64,000 nt of DNA from Acinetobacter sp. SAAs474 (GTDB lineage: Bacteria > Pseudomonadota > Gammaproteobacteria > Pseudomonadales > Moraxellaceae), in assembly GCF_032823475.1 (NCBI RefSeq), contig NZ_CP127915.1:2046001-2110000 (forward strand), in the 5' to 3' direction. The first letter of the stretch is position 1; each line of letters begins with the position of its first letter. Both the position numbers and the translations under genes were made by a program. The notes below the pieces were generated by a model. That model worked only from the letters and a program-made list of their open reading frames with translations, had not been told where the DNA came from and searched no databases. Shown one piece after another: positions 19,750 to 29,641 of this stretch.

Positions 19750-20006
19750 TATGCCTATATTCTAAGCACAATCATTTGCTGATTATCATTGCAGATCGGA
19801 TGGCAAAATAGCATGGTTTATCATGATTAAAAAAGATGTTAATTTTTGATCATGATGAACAGTCAATCAGACTAAAAAACAAGCTGAACCATGATTATTG
19901 CTGTGTGATGAATAAAATTGTATTGAAAGATGTGATATGCAATATTCACGCTCTTTGGTATGTGATAGTATTAGTCATCATTCTAATTTACATCATTGAT
20001 AAAGAT

Positions 20007-20441
20007 ATGTTTAGTTTGCATCCACAACTTGCTCAAGACACTTTTTATGTCGGCGACTTTCCATTGTCAACATGTCGTTTAATGAATGATATGCAATTTC
20101 CATGGTTAATTTTAATTCCTCGAGTCGCGGGTATTACCGAGCTTTATGAATTAAGTCAGGCTGATCAAGAACAATTTTTACGCGAATCAAGCTGGTTATC
20201 CAGTCAACTTGCACGTGTTTTTCGTGCAGATAAAATGAATGTTGCAGCATTAGGAAATATGGTTCCTCAATTGCATTTTCATCATGTCATTCGATACCAA
20301 AACGATATTGCGTGGCCTAAACCTGTATGGGGAACACCTGCTGTACCTTATAGCAGTGATGTACTTGCACATATGCGTCAAACGTTAATGCTTGCTTTGC
20401 GTGGTCAAGGCGATATGCCATTTGACTGGAGAATGGATTAG
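20007..20441 (+). CDS. HIT-like domain protein
   Basis: I place the start at the ATG at 20007 (MFSLHPQLAQDTFYVGDFPL), giving 144 residues. The open frame extends upstream but encodes a hydrophobic stretch foreign to the family and lacks a ribosome binding site. The histidine motif is QLHFHHVIRYQND, a variant of HxHxHx in which the spacing is HxHHV. HIT proteins are nucleotide hydrolases or transferases; the altered triad makes the activity uncertain. It lies 56 bases before the cyclase gene on the same strand and may be co-transcribed with it. Confidence 0.75.
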   Translation: MFSLHPQLAQDTFYVGDFPLSTCRLMNDMQFPWLILIPRVAGITELYELSQADQEQFLRESSWLSSQLARVFRADKMNVAALGNMVPQLHFHHVIRYQNDIAWPKPVWGTPAVPYSSDVLAHMRQTLMLALRGQGDMPFDWRMD

Positions 20442-20496
20442 TTGATTGAGCCATGACGTAATCATGGCCTTCTAATCCTTTTGATAGGAGGCAACC

Positions 20497-21957
20497 ATGT
20501 CTTTAAGCAATTGGATGGATCGGCAGCCCGCACAATTTGAATATTTACATCGGGTGATGGCTTATAGTAGTTTAGCCCTCATTCTGATTGTTTATTATTT
20601 TAGTTATCACAATGCTAATTATCAGATTTATTTATCCTTATTTATAATTACATTGTTGTTTTTATTACCTAAAATTTCAGCGTGGATTGAATATAAATCT
20701 AATAAAGCACTGCATTCAAGTTTATTTTTTGCACTCGATATTATTATCATTGCAATATTTTTATCCGCCGTACATCTTAATTTAGTTTTAACTTTATGTG
20801 CGTTATTTACATTACTCTATCGCATTATCCATCGTAAAATTTCCTTTATTATTGTCGCTGTTGCTTCATTATTTGCCATTTTACTCTTTTACCTATGTAA
20901 TATTTTTATTTTTGGAACAGATGCTTACTTTGCTACAACTTCTGTGGAACTGACGGTATTGGCTTTTTTGTGTTTGATGAGTTATTTTGCTGTTGGAGAG
21001 CTCTATCAAGTGCGTTATATGAGTACAGTGCTGGAGCAACAACAGCATTATTATTTACAAATGCATCGTTATATCGAATTTTCTAACCAACTAAGTCGGT
21101 ATGCTCCATCACAGCTTTGGCAATCCATTATGAAGGGTGAGTCAGAGGCTAAAATTAATTATAAACGAAAAAAAATGACAATTTTCTTTTCTGATATTCA
21201 AGGTTTTACTGCGTTATCTGAGGATCTAATTCCAGATGATCTAGCATTTTTATTAAATGATTATTTAAGTCATATGACTGAAATAGCTCAGCAATATGAA
21301 GCTACTGTAGATAAATTTATGGGAGATGCCATTTTAATTTTTTTTGGCGATCCGATCACACAGGGTGTTGAAAAAGATGCTAAAACTTGTATAGAGATGG
21401 CATTGGCAATGCGACGGCAAATGATATTGCTACGTGAGCGTTGGATTAAAATGGACTATCCTGCATTACATATCCGTATGGGAATTAGTACTGGATATTG
21501 TCATGTGGGTAATTATGGTACTGCACAGCGAATGGCTTATACCATTGTGGGGCGTGATGTGAATCTGGCTGCAAGATTACAAAATGCAGCTGAGACAGAT
21601 GAGATTCTTATTGCAGAAGATACTTACAAGTTGATTAAAGATGATTACTGCTGTATTGCCAAGCCACCAATTGATTTAAAGGGTATTCAACAACAGATCA
21701 AGACTTGGCAAGTCATTGACAAGTTTGATTACCATTCTGTTGTACAGCAACAATGGTTTGATTATGAATATCAGGGTTTTCATTTGTTACTGAACTTAAA
21801 TGAAGTTCAACATTTTGAATATCCAGCATTAATTGAAATTTTGCAACATACTATAGAGCGTATTCAATCACAGCAATCAGTCAGCATGACTACAGAAGCG
21901 GTGGCTAAATTGCATCTAGAGAAAGAGGGGGGTGTTTTAGTAGAGACGCAAAAATGA
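20497..21957 (+). CDS. Membrane-bound class III adenylate cyclase
   Basis: A 486-residue protein preceded by a strong AGGAGG site. Residues 20-180 hold about six membrane helices, followed by a linker helix and a cyclase homology domain (about 225-375). Metal-binding aspartates are Asp233 (FFSDIQGFT) and Asp277 (FMGDAI). The purine-specifying pair is Lys273 and Thr349 (AYTIVGRDVN), and transition-state residues are Asn356 and Arg360. The Lys/Thr pair points to ATP, hence cAMP. A C-terminal tail of about 100 residues is not recognised. The membrane domain may sense an unknown signal. Confidence 0.87.
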   Translation: MSLSNWMDRQPAQFEYLHRVMAYSSLALILIVYYFSYHNANYQIYLSLFIITLLFLLPKISAWIEYKSNKALHSSLFFALDIIIIAIFLSAVHLNLVLTLCALFTLLYRIIHRKISFIIVAVASLFAILLFYLCNIFIFGTDAYFATTSVELTVLAFLCLMSYFAVGELYQVRYMSTVLEQQQHYYLQMHRYIEFSNQLSRYAPSQLWQSIMKGESEAKINYKRKKMTIFFSDIQGFTALSEDLIPDDLAFLLNDYLSHMTEIAQQYEATVDKFMGDAILIFFGDPITQGVEKDAKTCIEMALAMRRQMILLRERWIKMDYPALHIRMGISTGYCHVGNYGTAQRMAYTIVGRDVNLAARLQNAAETDEILIAEDTYKLIKDDYCCIAKPPIDLKGIQQQIKTWQVIDKFDYHSVVQQQWFDYEYQGFHLLLNLNEVQHFEYPALIEILQHTIERIQSQQSVSMTTEAVAKLHLEKEGGVLVETQK

Positions 21958-22212
21958 TATTCAATCGGAAGATTGATTTTATGTTATTGTGAATGAGCAT
22001 TGGATAAAAATAAGTGTAATTAATCTATATCATGAGATATTGAATTCATTAGTGTTGCTTAATCTGAATAAAGAAACTACAATTTTATATACTGATTTTT
22101 ACAGAATTTAGCTATAGCTTAAATCTGTGCCTTGTATTAAAAAACTAGTTTAAACTAAAAAGTCTGCCCGATCATGTTTAGGTTAACATCAATAGATACT
22201 GTTTTTATTTAA

Positions 22213-22252
22213 TGGCTAGACATCACTACTCATTGAGTGTGATCTCTAGCCA
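22213..22252. terminator. Long hairpin between convergent cyclase and fdx genes
   Basis: TGGCTAGA (22213-22220) pairs with TCTAGCCA (22245-22252). The interior continues as ATCAC/ACTCA pairing with only single-base interruptions, giving a near-perfect 40-base palindrome. Only a weak T tract follows on the plus strand (TTATTTT). The rest of the 21958-22264 gap shows nothing else of note. It probably ends transcription of both genes. Confidence 0.6.
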
Positions 22253-22264
22253 TTATTTTGATAC

Positions 22265-22603
22265 TTAGTGATTTTCTGATGCGTGGTTAATGGTGTATTT
22301 TGGAATTTCAACCTCTAAGTCTTCATTAACGATATCCACTTGACAAGATAGACGTGAATCAGGTTCAAGCCCCCAAGCACGATCAAGCAAATCTGCTTCA
22401 ACATCATTCATTTCTGCTAAACTATCAAATCCTTTACGAATAATGACGTGGCAGGTCGTACAAGCGCATGACATATCGCAGGCATGCTCAATTTTAATTC
22501 CATTTTCTAGTAAGCTTTCACACAAGTTTGCATTTGGTTGAACTTCAAACTCAGCACCTTCAGGGCAAATTTGCGCATGTGGAAGAACTTTAATACGTGG
22601 CAT
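22265..22603 (-). CDS. fdx: ISC-type [2Fe-2S] ferredoxin
   Basis: A 112-residue adrenodoxin-like ferredoxin that supplies electrons for Fe-S cluster assembly. Four cluster ligands are visible: three in HACDMSCACTTCHV (C-x5-C-x2-C) and one in SRLSCQVDIV. It is the last gene of the isc cluster, 17 bases after hscA. No iscX follows, unlike in E. coli. Confidence 0.95.
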   Translation of the reverse strand: MPRIKVLPHAQICPEGAEFEVQPNANLCESLLENGIKIEHACDMSCACTTCHVIIRKGFDSLAEMNDVEADLLDRAWGLEPDSRLSCQVDIVNEDLEVEIPKYTINHASENH

Positions 22604-22619
22604 AGTCTGTACCTATTAA

Positions 22620-24479
22620 TTAGTTTGAGTTTGACCAATCATCGAGTTTTGTGCCTTTAAGTGCAGCATCAATATGTTGATTCATACGCTGAGCTGCAAA
22701 AGCATCACTGTGGATTTTAAGCTGTTCAACAGCATGTTCAATTGCTTCAATTTGATCGCTTTTCAACTGAATGATCAGCGCATCCTTGGCAATATTGAGT
22801 TGATTAAGCTGCTGAGAGGTCATTAATTGACTATCTGCTTTTAAGGCCTGTTCAAGTGCTTCAAGTTCACGTTGTGCTTCTACTTTGGTTTCCTGTAGAT
22901 GACGTAGATTTTTGTCTTCTTCAGCAAATTTAAAGCCATCGAGTAATAAGCGTTCTGTATCGATTTCAGATAATCCATATGAAGGCTTAATATCAATTTC
23001 AGCATGTACGCCAGAAGTGGTTTCTTTGGCAGAAACCGTCAATAATCCATCTGCATCTACTTGAAAGGTCACCTCAATACGTGCTTGTCCAGCAGTCATT
23101 GGCGGGATCCCGTGTAGCACAAATCGGCCTAAGCTACGACAGTGTTCAACCAGTTCTCTCTCACCTTGTACGACATGGATTAACATTGCGGTTTGACCAT
23201 CTTGATACGTGGTAAATTCTTGACGTCGAGCAACTGGAATAGCCGTATTCCGTGAAATCAATTTTTCAACTAATCCGCCCATGGTTTCTAAACCAAGAGA
23301 AAGTGGTGTTACGTCAAGCAATAATGTGCCATCAGTAGAATTACCAATAAGTTGATTGGCAGTGATTGCAGCACCAATTGCGACAACTTCATCAGGATTA
23401 ATACTACACAGTGGTTCTTGTTTAAATACCGCTTTTACTGCTTGTTGTACTGCATAAGAACGTGTAGAACCTCCCACAAGAACAATATTTTCAATATCTG
23501 AAATATCGAGTTTTGCATCACGTAATACGCGTTGACACACCTGTATGGTTTTGTCGAGTGCAACTTTAATAATATCTTCAAATGTTGAACGATCTAGTAC
23601 AATCGTCTGTTGTAAGATATGTAAATGAACCGTTTCGTGTGTACTTAATGCTTCTTTGGCTTTACGTGCTGCAACCAAGCTGGTGGCATATTCAATATCA
23701 TCAAGATGATCAATATTTAGCTGTTTTTTAGCCCATTTAAGAATTAAACGGTCTAAATCATCTCCACCTAGTGCGGTATGACCCCCTGTTGCCAGTACTT
23801 CAAATACACCTTGAGAAAAGCGTAAAATAGAGACATCAAATGTGCCTCCACCCAGGTCATAAATCACATAGTTTCGATCAGTTGCTAAACGATTATTTTG
23901 ATCTAACCCATAAGCAACTGCTGCTGCAGTTGGCTCATTGAGTAAACGTAAAACATTTAGTCCCGCAAGTTGGGCCGCATCTCGGGTTGCTTGGCGTTGT
24001 GCCTCATCAAAATAGGCAGGAACCGTAATAACAGCACCATTTACTGCATTTTTTAAACTGTCTTCAGCACGATTTTTGAGTTGCTCTAATATTTCTGCAG
24101 AGATTTCAACAGGTGTTTTTCTGCCTTGTACTGTTTCAAATGCTGGCATTTGATGGTCATCACCAACTAAAGTATAAGGATGTTGAAATTTGATATCTGC
24201 TTTTGAACGACCCATAAATCTTTTCACAGAAATAATGGTATTGGTTGGATCTGTAGTGATAAAGGGCTTTGCAGCATCACCATAAAATGATGTTTCTGGG
24301 CTGTAGTGTACAATAGATGGAAGTAACACTCGACCTTGTTCATCATGAAGAACTTTTGCTTGACCCGACAGTACCGTTGCAACGAGAGAGTGGGTCGTAC
24401 CTAGATCAATACCGATTGCAATACGGTGTTGATGTGGTGCACTTGATTGACCAGGTTCTGCAATTTGCAAGAGCGCCAT
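22620..24479 (-). CDS. hscA: Hsp70-type Fe-S chaperone HscA
   Basis: A specialised DnaK paralogue of 619 residues that, with HscB, drives cluster release from IscU by binding its LPPVK motif. The nucleotide-binding domain shows [24 protein letters not shown] and [15 protein letters not shown]. The substrate-binding domain starts near [17 protein letters not shown]. It lies between hscB and fdx on the same strand, as in other isc operons. Confidence 0.97.
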   Translation of the reverse strand: MALLQIAEPGQSSAPHQHRIAIGIDLGTTHSLVATVLSGQAKVLHDEQGRVLLPSIVHYSPETSFYGDAAKPFITTDPTNTIISVKRFMGRSKADIKFQHPYTLVGDDHQMPAFETVQGRKTPVEISAEILEQLKNRAEDSLKNAVNGAVITVPAYFDEAQRQATRDAAQLAGLNVLRLLNEPTAAAVAYGLDQNNRLATDRNYVIYDLGGGTFDVSILRFSQGVFEVLATGGHTALGGDDLDRLILKWAKKQLNIDHLDDIEYATSLVAARKAKEALSTHETVHLHILQQTIVLDRSTFEDIIKVALDKTIQVCQRVLRDAKLDISDIENIVLVGGSTRSYAVQQAVKAVFKQEPLCSINPDEVVAIGAAITANQLIGNSTDGTLLLDVTPLSLGLETMGGLVEKLISRNTAIPVARRQEFTTYQDGQTAMLIHVVQGERELVEHCRSLGRFVLHGIPPMTAGQARIEVTFQVDADGLLTVSAKETTSGVHAEIDIKPSYGLSEIDTERLLLDGFKFAEEDKNLRHLQETKVEAQRELEALEQALKADSQLMTSQQLNQLNIAKDALIIQLKSDQIEAIEHAVEQLKIHSDAFAAQRMNQHIDAALKGTKLDDWSNSN

Positions 24480-24520
24480 TGTGTTAAATCCTTAGTACTA
24501 AATAATATTGAAAAATTAAA

Positions 24521-25036
24521 TTAAAAATCATCATCTAAATCAAAATGATCATCGTCGAGTAAACGATCTTCAGCTTGATTAATATCAGCCATGACTTTTA
24601 CAAAAAAGCGCAGTTTACGTACGGTATCACGTGCTTCAGCCCAATCTTCAGCTTGATAATCAATTTTAAATTCTCGAGCCAAACCCTCAATCCACTGCTG
24701 AACTTCAATTCTAAGAGATTGCAGTTGTGCTGTCGTTTGTGCTTCTTCCAGTTGTTCACGAATTTCTAAGGCGTCTTGTAAAAACTCAAAATCACTGATC
24801 GATTGATCAAGATGATAATCTTGTTTTTTAAGTGCGAGTAAGTATCCTGCACGGCTATCAATATTTAATAGTGTTTTATATGCTTGATTAATTTCACTAG
24901 ATTGAATTAATGCTTGATTTTTATCATCGGCTTTATCGGGATGATATTGTTGTTGCAGTTTTAAAAATTCGGCTTTAAGCACTGTCAAATCGATATCGAG
25001 TGTGACAGGAAGATTGAACAACTCAAAATGATTCAT
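24521..25036 (-). CDS. hscB: Fe-S co-chaperone HscB
   Basis: J-domain protein that brings IscU to HscA. I use the ATG at 25034-25036 (MNHFELFNLPVTLDID), giving 171 residues, the E. coli length. A TTG five codons upstream would keep the same frame but does not match the family start. The HPD motif is in QQQYHPDKADD near residue 34, and the C-terminal helical IscU-binding domain is present. An acidic tail (DDDHFDLDDDF) ends the protein. Confidence 0.94.
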   Translation of the reverse strand: MNHFELFNLPVTLDIDLTVLKAEFLKLQQQYHPDKADDKNQALIQSSEINQAYKTLLNIDSRAGYLLALKKQDYHLDQSISDFEFLQDALEIREQLEEAQTTAQLQSLRIEVQQWIEGLAREFKIDYQAEDWAEARDTVRKLRFFVKVMADINQAEDRLLDDDHFDLDDDF

Positions 25037-25128
25037 GAAAAATATCCGCAATCATTTGCAACGTTATGCGTTAAATATGATTAAAACAGTGTAATTTTAC
25101 ACTGTTTTAATGGTGTGAAATGTAGTGC

Positions 25129-25449
25129 TTATACAGTGAATGATTCACCACAGCCACATTCACCTTTTTTATTGGGGTTATTGAATTCAAATCCTTCATT
25201 TAAGCCATTTTTAACATAGTCCATTTCTAAACCTTCTAAATAAACTAAACTTTTAGGATCTACAAATACTTTAACGCCAAATTGGTTGAAAACTTCGTCA
25301 TGTGCATCAATATCATCAACGAATTCGAGCACATAGGCTAGACCAGAACAGCCTGAAGTTTTCACACCCACGCGAATACCTTCACCCTTACCGCGATTTT
25401 TTAAATAATTGCTGATATGAGTTGCAGCATTTTCGGTTAAATGGATCAT
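25129..25449 (-). CDS. iscA: Iron-sulfur cluster assembly protein IscA
   Basis: A-type carrier of 106 residues. The three conserved cysteines are Cys34 ([12 protein letters not shown]), Cys98 and Cys100 (GECGCGESF). It receives clusters and passes them to apoproteins, notably for [4Fe-4S] maturation. It follows iscU after 33 bases in the isc operon. Confidence 0.96.
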   Translation of the reverse strand: MIHLTENAATHISNYLKNRGKGEGIRVGVKTSGCSGLAYVLEFVDDIDAHDEVFNQFGVKVFVDPKSLVYLEGLEMDYVKNGLNEGFEFNNPNKKGECGCGESFTV

Positions 25450-25482
25450 GAAAACTCCAAAATATTGACTAAGAAACTTAAA

Positions 25483-25869
25483 TTAAGCTTTGGTTTTCTT
25501 GCTGCGGTAATCTTCTACTGCAGCTTTAATCGCATCTTCAGCAAGCACAGAGCAATGAACTTTAACTGGTGGAAGTGCGAGCTCATTAGCAATATCAATA
25601 TTTTTAATTGCTTGTGCTTCATCCAGTGTTTTGCCTTTTAACCATTCGGTTACGAGTGAGCTTGAGGCAATTGCTGAACCACAGCCATATGTTTTAAAAC
25701 GTGCTTCTTCAATAATGCCTGAATCATTTACTTGAATTTGTAAGCGCATTACATCACCACATGCGGGTGCACCAACCATGCCAGTACCGACATTGTCTGC
25801 ATTTTTATCTAAAACACCAACATTACGTGGGTTTTCATAATGATCAATTACTTTTTCGCTATATGCCAT
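25483..25869 (-). CDS. iscU: Fe-S cluster scaffold IscU
   Basis: A 128-residue scaffold on which clusters are built. Cluster ligands are Cys37 (APACGDVMRL), Cys63 (YGCGSAIASS) and Cys106 (KVHCSVLAED). The HscA recognition motif LPPVK precedes Cys106. Length and spacing agree with E. coli IscU. Located between iscS and iscA on one strand. Confidence 0.98.
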   Translation of the reverse strand: MAYSEKVIDHYENPRNVGVLDKNADNVGTGMVGAPACGDVMRLQIQVNDSGIIEEARFKTYGCGSAIASSSLVTEWLKGKTLDEAQAIKNIDIANELALPPVKVHCSVLAEDAIKAAVEDYRSKKTKA

Positions 25870-25976
25870 GTTGCTTCTCCAAACCTCGGGGTCAGCCTAT
25901 ATATAAAATATGGGGGATGAATTAACGTTTTACAATGAAGATAGCTTTATGTCTAAAACGATCTTCGTACAGTGTT

Positions 25977-27194
25977 TTAGTGCTCAGCCCATTCAACAGT
26001 TGAAAGGTCAATACCTTCTTTGTACATATCCCAAAGAGGAGATAGTTCACGTAATTTTTCAACTGCTGCTTTGGTCACCTCTAAGACATGATCGATATCT
26101 GCTTCAGTGGTGTATTTACCAAAACTAAATCGAATTGAGCTATGTGCCAGTTCATCAGTTAAACCTAGCGCACGCAGTACGTAAGATGGTTCTAATGTTG
26201 CGGATGTACATGCAGAACCTGAAGACACGGCAACGTCTTTGAGTGCCATCATTAATGATTCACCTTCAACAAAATTGAAGCTGACATTTAAATAGTTAGC
26301 AACATTATAAGTCGGATGACCATTTAAAAAGACTTGTTCTAGATCTTGTAAGCCATTCCAGAGTTTATCACGTAGTATACGAATACGTTGTTGCTCAGCT
26401 TCCAGATTTTTACCTGCAAGTTCAAATGCTTCGCCCATACCTACGATTTGATGCGTTGCTAAAGTTCCTGAGCGCATACCACGTTCATGACCGCCACCAT
26501 GCATTTGTGCTTTTAGGCGTACACGTGGTGAACGACGTACAAACAATGCACCAATCCCTTTAGGGCCATAAATTTTATGAGCAGAGAAACTCATTAAATC
26601 TACTTTCATTGTCGAAAGATCAATGTCAACTTTACCCGCTGCTTGAGCCGCATCGACATGGAAAAATACTTTATTGGCACGTGTGATTTCACCGATTGCA
26701 GTTACATCGGTAATGCTACCAATTTCATTATTAACCATCATTAGCGAAACGAGGATTGTATCTGGACGAATCGCAGCTTCAACCATTTCAGGTGTAATTA
26801 GTCCTGTTTGTGGTTGGGGTTCAAGATAGGTAATTTCAAACCCTTCTGCTTCTAGCTCACGACACGTATCTAAAATTGCTTTATGTTCAATTTTACTGGT
26901 GATGATGTGTTTGCCTTTAGACGCATAAAACTGTGCAACACCTTTTAGTGCTAAGTTATCCGACTCAGTTGCACCAGAGGTCCAGACGATTTCACGTGGA
27001 TCAGCTTTAATTAGGTTTGCAACTTGCTCACGTGCATATTCAACTTTTTCTTCTGCTTGCCAACCGTATGCATGAGAACGAGAAGCCGCATTACCAAAAG
27101 TACCGTCAAAAGTTAAACACTCCATCATTCGTTCTGCAACGAGAGGATCTACAGGAGTTGTTGCTGCATAATCAAGATAAATTGGGCGTTTCAT
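25977..27194 (-). CDS. iscS: Cysteine desulfurase IscS
   Basis: PLP enzyme that takes sulfur from cysteine for Fe-S clusters and tRNA thiolation. I start at 27194 ([17 protein letters not shown]), giving 405 residues, with AAAGG eight bases upstream; the longer open frame runs back over iscR. The PLP lysine is Lys207 ([12 protein letters not shown]) and the catalytic loop cysteine is Cys329 ([10 protein letters not shown]). Its ATG is one base after the iscR stop, so the two are probably translationally coupled. Confidence 0.97.
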   Translation of the reverse strand: MKRPIYLDYAATTPVDPLVAERMMECLTFDGTFGNAASRSHAYGWQAEEKVEYAREQVANLIKADPREIVWTSGATESDNLALKGVAQFYASKGKHIITSKIEHKAILDTCRELEAEGFEITYLEPQPQTGLITPEMVEAAIRPDTILVSLMMVNNEIGSITDVTAIGEITRANKVFFHVDAAQAAGKVDIDLSTMKVDLMSFSAHKIYGPKGIGALFVRRSPRVRLKAQMHGGGHERGMRSGTLATHQIVGMGEAFELAGKNLEAEQQRIRILRDKLWNGLQDLEQVFLNGHPTYNVANYLNVSFNFVEGESLMMALKDVAVSSGSACTSATLEPSYVLRALGLTDELAHSSIRFSFGKYTTEADIDHVLEVTKAAVEKLRELSPLWDMYKEGIDLSTVEWAEH

Positions 27195-27195
27195 G

Positions 27196-27669
27196 TCAAA
27201 TACCTTTAACCGATAATAAGTCTGAATCTGATGGAGCTGAGTTTTGACGTATGGCAACAGTTTGAACGTTGTCACGTGCAACAAGATCAGCTAATGTAAT
27301 ATTCGCTAAATAATCGGCAATGTGGTTGGAGAGATCTTGCCATAAATCGTGCGTTAAACACATCGCGCCATTTTGGCAATTACCTTTATGGTCACAACGT
27401 GTTGCATCGACAGTTTCATTTACAGCTTCAATAATTTCTAACATTGTGATGTCATGCGCATTTCGTGCAAGATGGTATCCACCATTTGCACCACGAATGC
27501 TTGAAACTAAACCGTGTCGCTTAAGTTTTGCAAAAAGTTGCTCTAAATAGGCAACAGAAATTGTTTGTCGAGCTGCAATTTCGGCTAAGGTGATCGTTTG
27601 TTCAGTTGGCTGCAAAGCTAAGTCAAGTAGAGCAGTCACTGCGTAGCGACCGCGAGTGGTTAAGCGCAT
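27196..27669 (-). CDS. iscR: Fe-S cluster-sensing regulator IscR
   Basis: Rrf2-family repressor of the isc operon, active as a repressor when it holds a [2Fe-2S] cluster. I start at 27669 ([16 protein letters not shown]), giving 157 residues; four more codons are open upstream. The winged helix occupies residues 1-75, and the cluster ligands Cys92, Cys98 and Cys104 match the E. coli positions. Upstream lies a promoter overlapping an IscR-type site, consistent with autoregulation. Confidence 0.96.
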   Translation of the reverse strand: MRLTTRGRYAVTALLDLALQPTEQTITLAEIAARQTISVAYLEQLFAKLKRHGLVSSIRGANGGYHLARNAHDITMLEIIEAVNETVDATRCDHKGNCQNGAMCLTHDLWQDLSNHIADYLANITLADLVARDNVQTVAIRQNSAPSDSDLLSVKGI

Positions 27670-27702
27670 GATTCGATACACAAGGTTAGACTAGATGAAT
27701 TG

Positions 27703-27735
27703 ATTTTAAGAATCCTGACTAAATTAGTCAAGTTT
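27703..27735 (-). promoter_or_regulatory. isc operon promoter with type 1 IscR site
   Basis: On the minus strand, TTGACT (27726-27731) and TAAAAT (27703-27708) are 17 bases apart. The 25-base window 27711-27735 fits the published E. coli type 1 IscR consensus (ATASYYGACTRWWWYAGTCRRSTAT, as I remember it) at 22 of 25 positions, with the GACT and AGTC cores intact. The site overlaps the -35 and spacer, so IscR binding would block RNA polymerase. Confidence 0.8.
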
Positions 27736-27781
27736 TTTTATGAGGATCTAAAGAATAAAATTAAGCCAATTTTTGATTGGC

Positions 27782-28420
27782 TTAGAAAGTAGTATACATT
27801 AATAATGCTATGAGAATCACTATGATCGTTAAAAAGCTAATGTTTAATCGTTTTTGATTGCGTTGTAGACGACGAATTCGGTTTTTATATTGAATTAACT
27901 CTGTTTGTAATGTGTTGATTTTAGAGCGTTGTAGATCAATTTTTTGCAACAGTGTACTGACCCGCTTTTTAGAACTATGAATATGCTCTGGCTCATTTTG
28001 TTTGCTAAACCATTGCTTCCAGTCTGATATGACGTGAGGAAAACTAAATAATAAGATAAGATCTTTAAATTGATCCGCAAGGATTTTATCACCATCAATT
28101 CTTAATGTTCGGATACTGCGCTTATTGCCAAAAGCCACAATTTGAATTAAATCCATCAAGGTGGTGCGGATATCCAGATCAATTGCTTTGGCTGGAGGCT
28201 CAATATCGAATAAGATGCCATGTTCTTCAAATTGAACATAAAAATCAAAATATGGAATATAGCTATTAATTTTGAGAGTAATTTTATTATCAATAAAGTT
28301 TTTTGCTTGTAATGCAATCACTTGATCATGTTTTAGCACAAAGGTAAAAACAGACTCAATGACAATTAAACAAGTGGTTAATAGTATATTTGACTTTTGT
28401 TGTTGTTGTGAATCGCTCAT
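27782..28420 (-). CDS. C-terminally membrane-anchored protein, possibly UbiJ/SCP2-like
   Basis: A 212-residue protein. Residues 1-130 are alpha/beta and end in GDKILADQFKDLILLF, which resembles the end of the SCP2-like domain of the ubiquinone accessory factor UbiJ. Residues 145-190 form a basic coiled coil, and 192-211 a C-terminal transmembrane helix (LNISFLTIIVILIALLMYTT). The UbiJ resemblance is weak and the ubi neighbours (ubiE, ubiB) are absent, so function is open. It lies 100 bases upstream of the isc promoter on the same strand. Confidence 0.6.
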   Translation of the reverse strand: MSDSQQQQKSNILLTTCLIVIESVFTFVLKHDQVIALQAKNFIDNKITLKINSYIPYFDFYVQFEEHGILFDIEPPAKAIDLDIRTTLMDLIQIVAFGNKRSIRTLRIDGDKILADQFKDLILLFSFPHVISDWKQWFSKQNEPEHIHSSKKRVSTLLQKIDLQRSKINTLQTELIQYKNRIRRLQRNQKRLNISFLTIIVILIALLMYTTF

Positions 28421-29239
28421 AAAAATTCCTTTAAACTCAAAAATCGCCCAAAGTTATGCATCATTCCGGACAAAAAATAAATATTAGTGCTTTGTAGAAT
28501 AGTTTTGTCAAAGGTGCAAGTGGTAGATTTGTTATTATTCACTTAATTCCTTTTTTTTTAAACAAGTGCGCTTTAAATAAACAATTGAGCAGATAAAATA
28601 ACAAATACGCTCTTTTTTTGATGTATTACAATCCTAACAACAACGGTTCAGAGTTATTGTGTAAATGTTTTATTTTTTGGGAAGAATATCCGTGTATAGC
28701 GTAATTACTGGTTATTTTAATCCAGTTTTAGTTAGGTTTTTGTGCGTGACGTTTTTATTGTAAATAAAGTTCAAGAAAATAAGTAGATATTTGGCGAAAA
28801 TTTAATTCCAAGTGTTTGTTTTGTTTCTAATATTTTATATAAGATCTCGATTTTTTTGAACTGAGCTATGATGATTGATGTGCAAGATATACGGGTAAAA
28901 AACAATTTAATCCTTCAGTGGAATGATGATCGTGCTTTAGCGATTGGAGTAGATCCTTTTTTGCTGTTGTATTTAGATTCAAAAGATCTTAAAAATAAAG
29001 CATGAAAGTAAATTTTTTAGATGAAATAAAAAATAAAAAACCAAAAATAAAATAGAGCAAAATAATTCTTTAGCAATTATTTCATATTTATGAGGTGTTT
29101 TTTTTCCATTTATTTTGTATAAAAGAGAACCTTAAGTATTGCTTTTATGCTCAAAGCATTGATATAAAGGCATTACGGTAACTCAAACTAAATCTTTGGA
29201 CCTTACTTAAATAAACGATATTAAGAGGACGAAATTTTC
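28421..29239. other. Intergenic region upstream of hupB
   Basis: AT-rich region between divergent genes, holding the hupB promoter region and one possible short gene at 28868-29005 (listed separately). A segment of T runs (28550-28620) and another near 29100 are present. No RNA gene or repeat is recognised. Confidence 0.4.
28868..29005 (+). CDS. Possible 45-residue protein or gene fragment
   Basis: An open frame starting MMIDVQDIRVKNNLILQWND, with protein-like composition in an otherwise AT-rich gap. The first 25 residues loosely recall the start of DUF971 proteins (strand, LxLxWxD, strand), so it may be a truncated relative. There is no clear ribosome binding site. It could equally be chance. 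Confidence 0.3.
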   Translation: MMIDVQDIRVKNNLILQWNDDRALAIGVDPFLLLYLDSKDLKNKA

Positions 29240-29512
29240 ATGAATAAATCAGAATTAATTGATGCTATTGCAGAAAAAGGGGGATTGTCTAAGACTGATG
29301 CTGGTAAAGCGTTGGATGCTACAATTGCTTCAATTTCAGAAGCTTTAAAAAATGGTGATACTGTTACTCTGGTCGGTTTTGGTACTTTTAGTGTAAAAGA
29401 GCGTGCTGCTCGTACAGGTCGTAATCCACAAACTGGTGCTGCTTTAGACATCAAAGCAAGCAAAGTACCAAGTTTTAAAGCTGGTAAAGGTTTAAAAGAT
29501 TCAGTAGCTTAA
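29240..29512 (+). CDS. hupB: DNA-binding protein HU
   Basis: A 90-residue histone-like nucleoid protein. It has the start [20 protein letters not shown] and the conserved arm [20 protein letters not shown] with the intercalating-proline region. AAGAGG lies ahead of the ATG. It is followed by a strong terminator and then ppiD, matching the lon-hupB-ppiD order common in gammaproteobacteria, although lon is not next to it here. Confidence 0.96.
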   Translation: MNKSELIDAIAEKGGLSKTDAGKALDATIASISEALKNGDTVTLVGFGTFSVKERAARTGRNPQTGAALDIKASKVPSFKAGKGLKDSVA

Positions 29513-29531
29513 TCTTTTATATAGTCCAGAA

Positions 29532-29555
29532 GCGCGCCTTATGGCGCGTTTTTTA
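29532..29555 (+). terminator. Intrinsic terminator of hupB
   Basis: CGCGCC (29533-29538) and GGCGCG (29543-29548) form a stem with a TTAT loop, followed by six T residues. It is 20 bases after the hupB stop. Confidence 0.88.
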
Positions 29556-29641
29556 TTACAATGCATAAATAAGTGTGTGTAAGCATTCATTCATTGCTGG
29601 TTTTCGGGTAGAATCTCGCTAAAATAAAAGTTGGAATACTT

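Noticed and set aside
19836..20006. N-terminal extension of the HIT-like protein
   Set aside because: It is hydrophobic and not family-like, and the ATG at 20007 gives the natural HIT-domain start.
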